A stretch of 5,721 bases of DNA, from assembly GCA_041678445.1 (NCBI GenBank), contig JBAYOD010000208.1, positions 1 through 5,721 of the forward strand, in the 5' to 3' direction. The stretch comes from Zeimonas sp041678445 (GTDB lineage Bacteria; Pseudomonadota; Gammaproteobacteria; Burkholderiales; Burkholderiaceae_E). This document shows positions 4,681-5,721 of the stretch, in pieces (the stretch's first letter is position 1; each line of letters begins with the position of its first letter). The notes below the pieces were generated by a model. The model did no database searches. It saw nothing but the letters and a program-made list of their open reading frames with translations, and was not told where the DNA came from. A program made the position numbers and the translations under genes.

Positions 4681-5721
4681 CGAACAGGGTCAGCACCCCG
4701 GTGTAGCCATAGAGCTGGTCGCCCGAGATCTCGCCGTTGGCGCAGAAACCGACCAGCGGGACCTCGCCGAGGTTGTGCGCGATGATCTGCATTTCGGCGC
4801 CGGGTGCGCCGAACAGGTTCGCACCGCGCCCGATGCAGCTGACGTAGTGCGCCCCCAGCACGTTCAGTGTGCCAGTCTCGATTTCGTCGCGCAGTTCGGT
4901 ACAGATCCGGACCAGGTCGGCACGGGCCGCGTCGCGATCGCGGGTGCAGAAGACCAGACGGTCTCCGGCTTTGGGGCGGGCCGCCACGGCAAGCAGGCGG
5001 TTCTCGGGGTCGATCCCGACCACATCGCGCACCAGGTAGCCACCGAAGCCGCGTTGGCGGGGGGCGTCGGGGGCGGCCAGCCCGACCATCAGGCCGCTGG
5101 TGAGCCGGTCGGCAGGCAGGGCCTGCAGGATCGCGTCGCCGTCGCGCGAACTGCGGGCCTTTGCCGGCACGTCGAGGTCGTCGAGCATGACATCGAGTGC
5201 GGGGCGGCCGTCGAGTGTGTGGATGTAGTGCGATTCGCAGGCCGAGATCACGTGCTCTGCGGCGAGCGGTGCACAGGCCTGGGTGACCCGCGACAGCAGT
5301 CCCACACCGGGCCCGAAGGCCACGCCGGAGATACCGCCGCCCACCGGGATGTCGGCCAGCTGGGTCGCCGCTCGCGAGCGGCCGTCGGCTGCGCCCTCGA
5401 CGACCCCGCCGAACAGATGGCGAGCGCCTGTGCGGGTGGCCAGCTCGACCAGCAGCTCGGCGAGCTCGGGCGTGGCGGGGTCGGCGTGGACCAGGGCCGC
5501 TTCGAGCTGCCCGGCGCTGCCGGGCAGGCGTGCCCGTCCCGAGAAGATCCTGAAATCGGCCAGGTGCAGCGGACAGATCATCAGCGCCAGGGCCGCAGTC
5601 CCCACCAGCTCGACTCCGGTCGCGCAGATGCCGGGCGCGGCAGCCCCGATCCAGCGGACCTCGGGCAGCCGGCCGGCAAGTGCCTCGCGAATGGCGCCGA
5701 GCCGGTCGGCCAGGACATCGG
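4661..5721 (-). CDS. FIST-domain sensory protein (N-terminus cut by window edge)
   Basis: The reading frame enters from the right edge (first full codon at 5719) and gives 352 residues to the stop at 4661-4663. An in-frame GTG at 5605 is not the start, because family-like sequence continues upstream (VRWIGAAAPGICATGVEL at about 21-38 of the visible part). FIST_N covers roughly residues 1-185, with HLFGGVV and GGGISGVAFGPGVGLLSRVT. FIST_C covers the rest, ending in the typical GRGANLFGAPGAEMQII, PLVGFCANGEI and LYGYTGVLTLF. FIST domains are predicted small-ligand sensors found beside signalling proteins. This one shows no kinase, cyclase or chemotaxis domain and no membrane segment, so it is a stand-alone cytoplasmic sensor with unknown ligand and output. 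FIST proteins are usually near 380-400 residues, so about 30-50 residues are missing. Its promoter is outside the window. The convergent regulator gene shares its last 20 bp. Confidence 0.88.
   Translation of the reverse strand, partial: DVLADRLGAIREALAGRLPEVRWIGAAAPGICATGVELVGTAALALMICPLHLADFRIFSGRARLPGSAGQLEAALVHADPATPELAELLVELATRTGARHLFGGVVEGAADGRSRAATQLADIPVGGGISGVAFGPGVGLLSRVTQACAPLAAEHVISACESHYIHTLDGRPALDVMLDDLDVPAKARSSRDGDAILQALPADRLTSGLMVGLAAPDAPRQRGFGGYLVRDVVGIDPENRLLAVAARPKAGDRLVFCTRDRDAARADLVRICTELRDEIETGTLNVLGAHYVSCIGRGANLFGAPGAEMQIIAHNLGEVPLVGFCANGEISGDQLYGYTGVLTLFVTRNES

Overview
The window reads as chromosomal DNA of a high-GC Gram-negative bacterium. It is most likely a betaproteobacterium (Rhodocyclales- or Burkholderiales-like); the placement is inferred from gene content and protein style, not from a search. 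Seven protein genes fill almost all of the sequence. I see no RNA gene, insertion sequence, prophage part or CRISPR array.

Layout, left to right. (1) Positions 1-1080, minus strand: a VanZ-family membrane protein whose C-terminus runs off the left edge. (2) Divergent from it with a very short gap, 1109-1951 plus: a biotin-protein ligase of the monofunctional type, without a DNA-binding domain. (3) 1951-2550 plus, stop and start codons sharing one base with the ligase gene: a single-pass membrane protein with a SPOR-like domain. (4) A 98-bp convergent gap carries short GC-rich direct repeats. (5) 2649-2990 minus: a YegP-like protein of two DUF1508 repeats, with its own clear promoter and ribosome binding site. 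(6) 3105-3605 minus: RfaE2/HldC, the heptose 1-phosphate adenylyltransferase of lipopolysaccharide core synthesis. (7) A 130-bp divergent promoter region. (8) 3736-4680 plus: a MerR-family regulator with a cobalamin-binding-like sensor domain of the CarH/LitR kind, in which two residues that contact the cobalamin are replaced. (9) 4661-5721 minus, overlapping the regulator tail to tail by 20 bp: a FIST-domain sensory protein, cut at its N-terminus by the right edge.

The genes do not form one pathway. The ligase and SPOR genes are one transcription unit. RfaE2 and the YegP-like gene lie in the same direction, but the latter has its own promoter. The regulator and the FIST gene are convergent. 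The neighbourhood resembles a known betaproteobacterial housekeeping arrangement (biotin ligase, type III pantothenate kinase, SPOR protein), but the pantothenate kinase is missing from its expected place.

The most interesting points are the MerR regulator with a degenerate B12 site and cysteines confined to its sensor half, the absence of coaX, and two genes (ligase and rfaE2) with -10-like boxes almost touching the start codon and no visible Shine-Dalgarno. I found no convincing undescribed multi-gene system.
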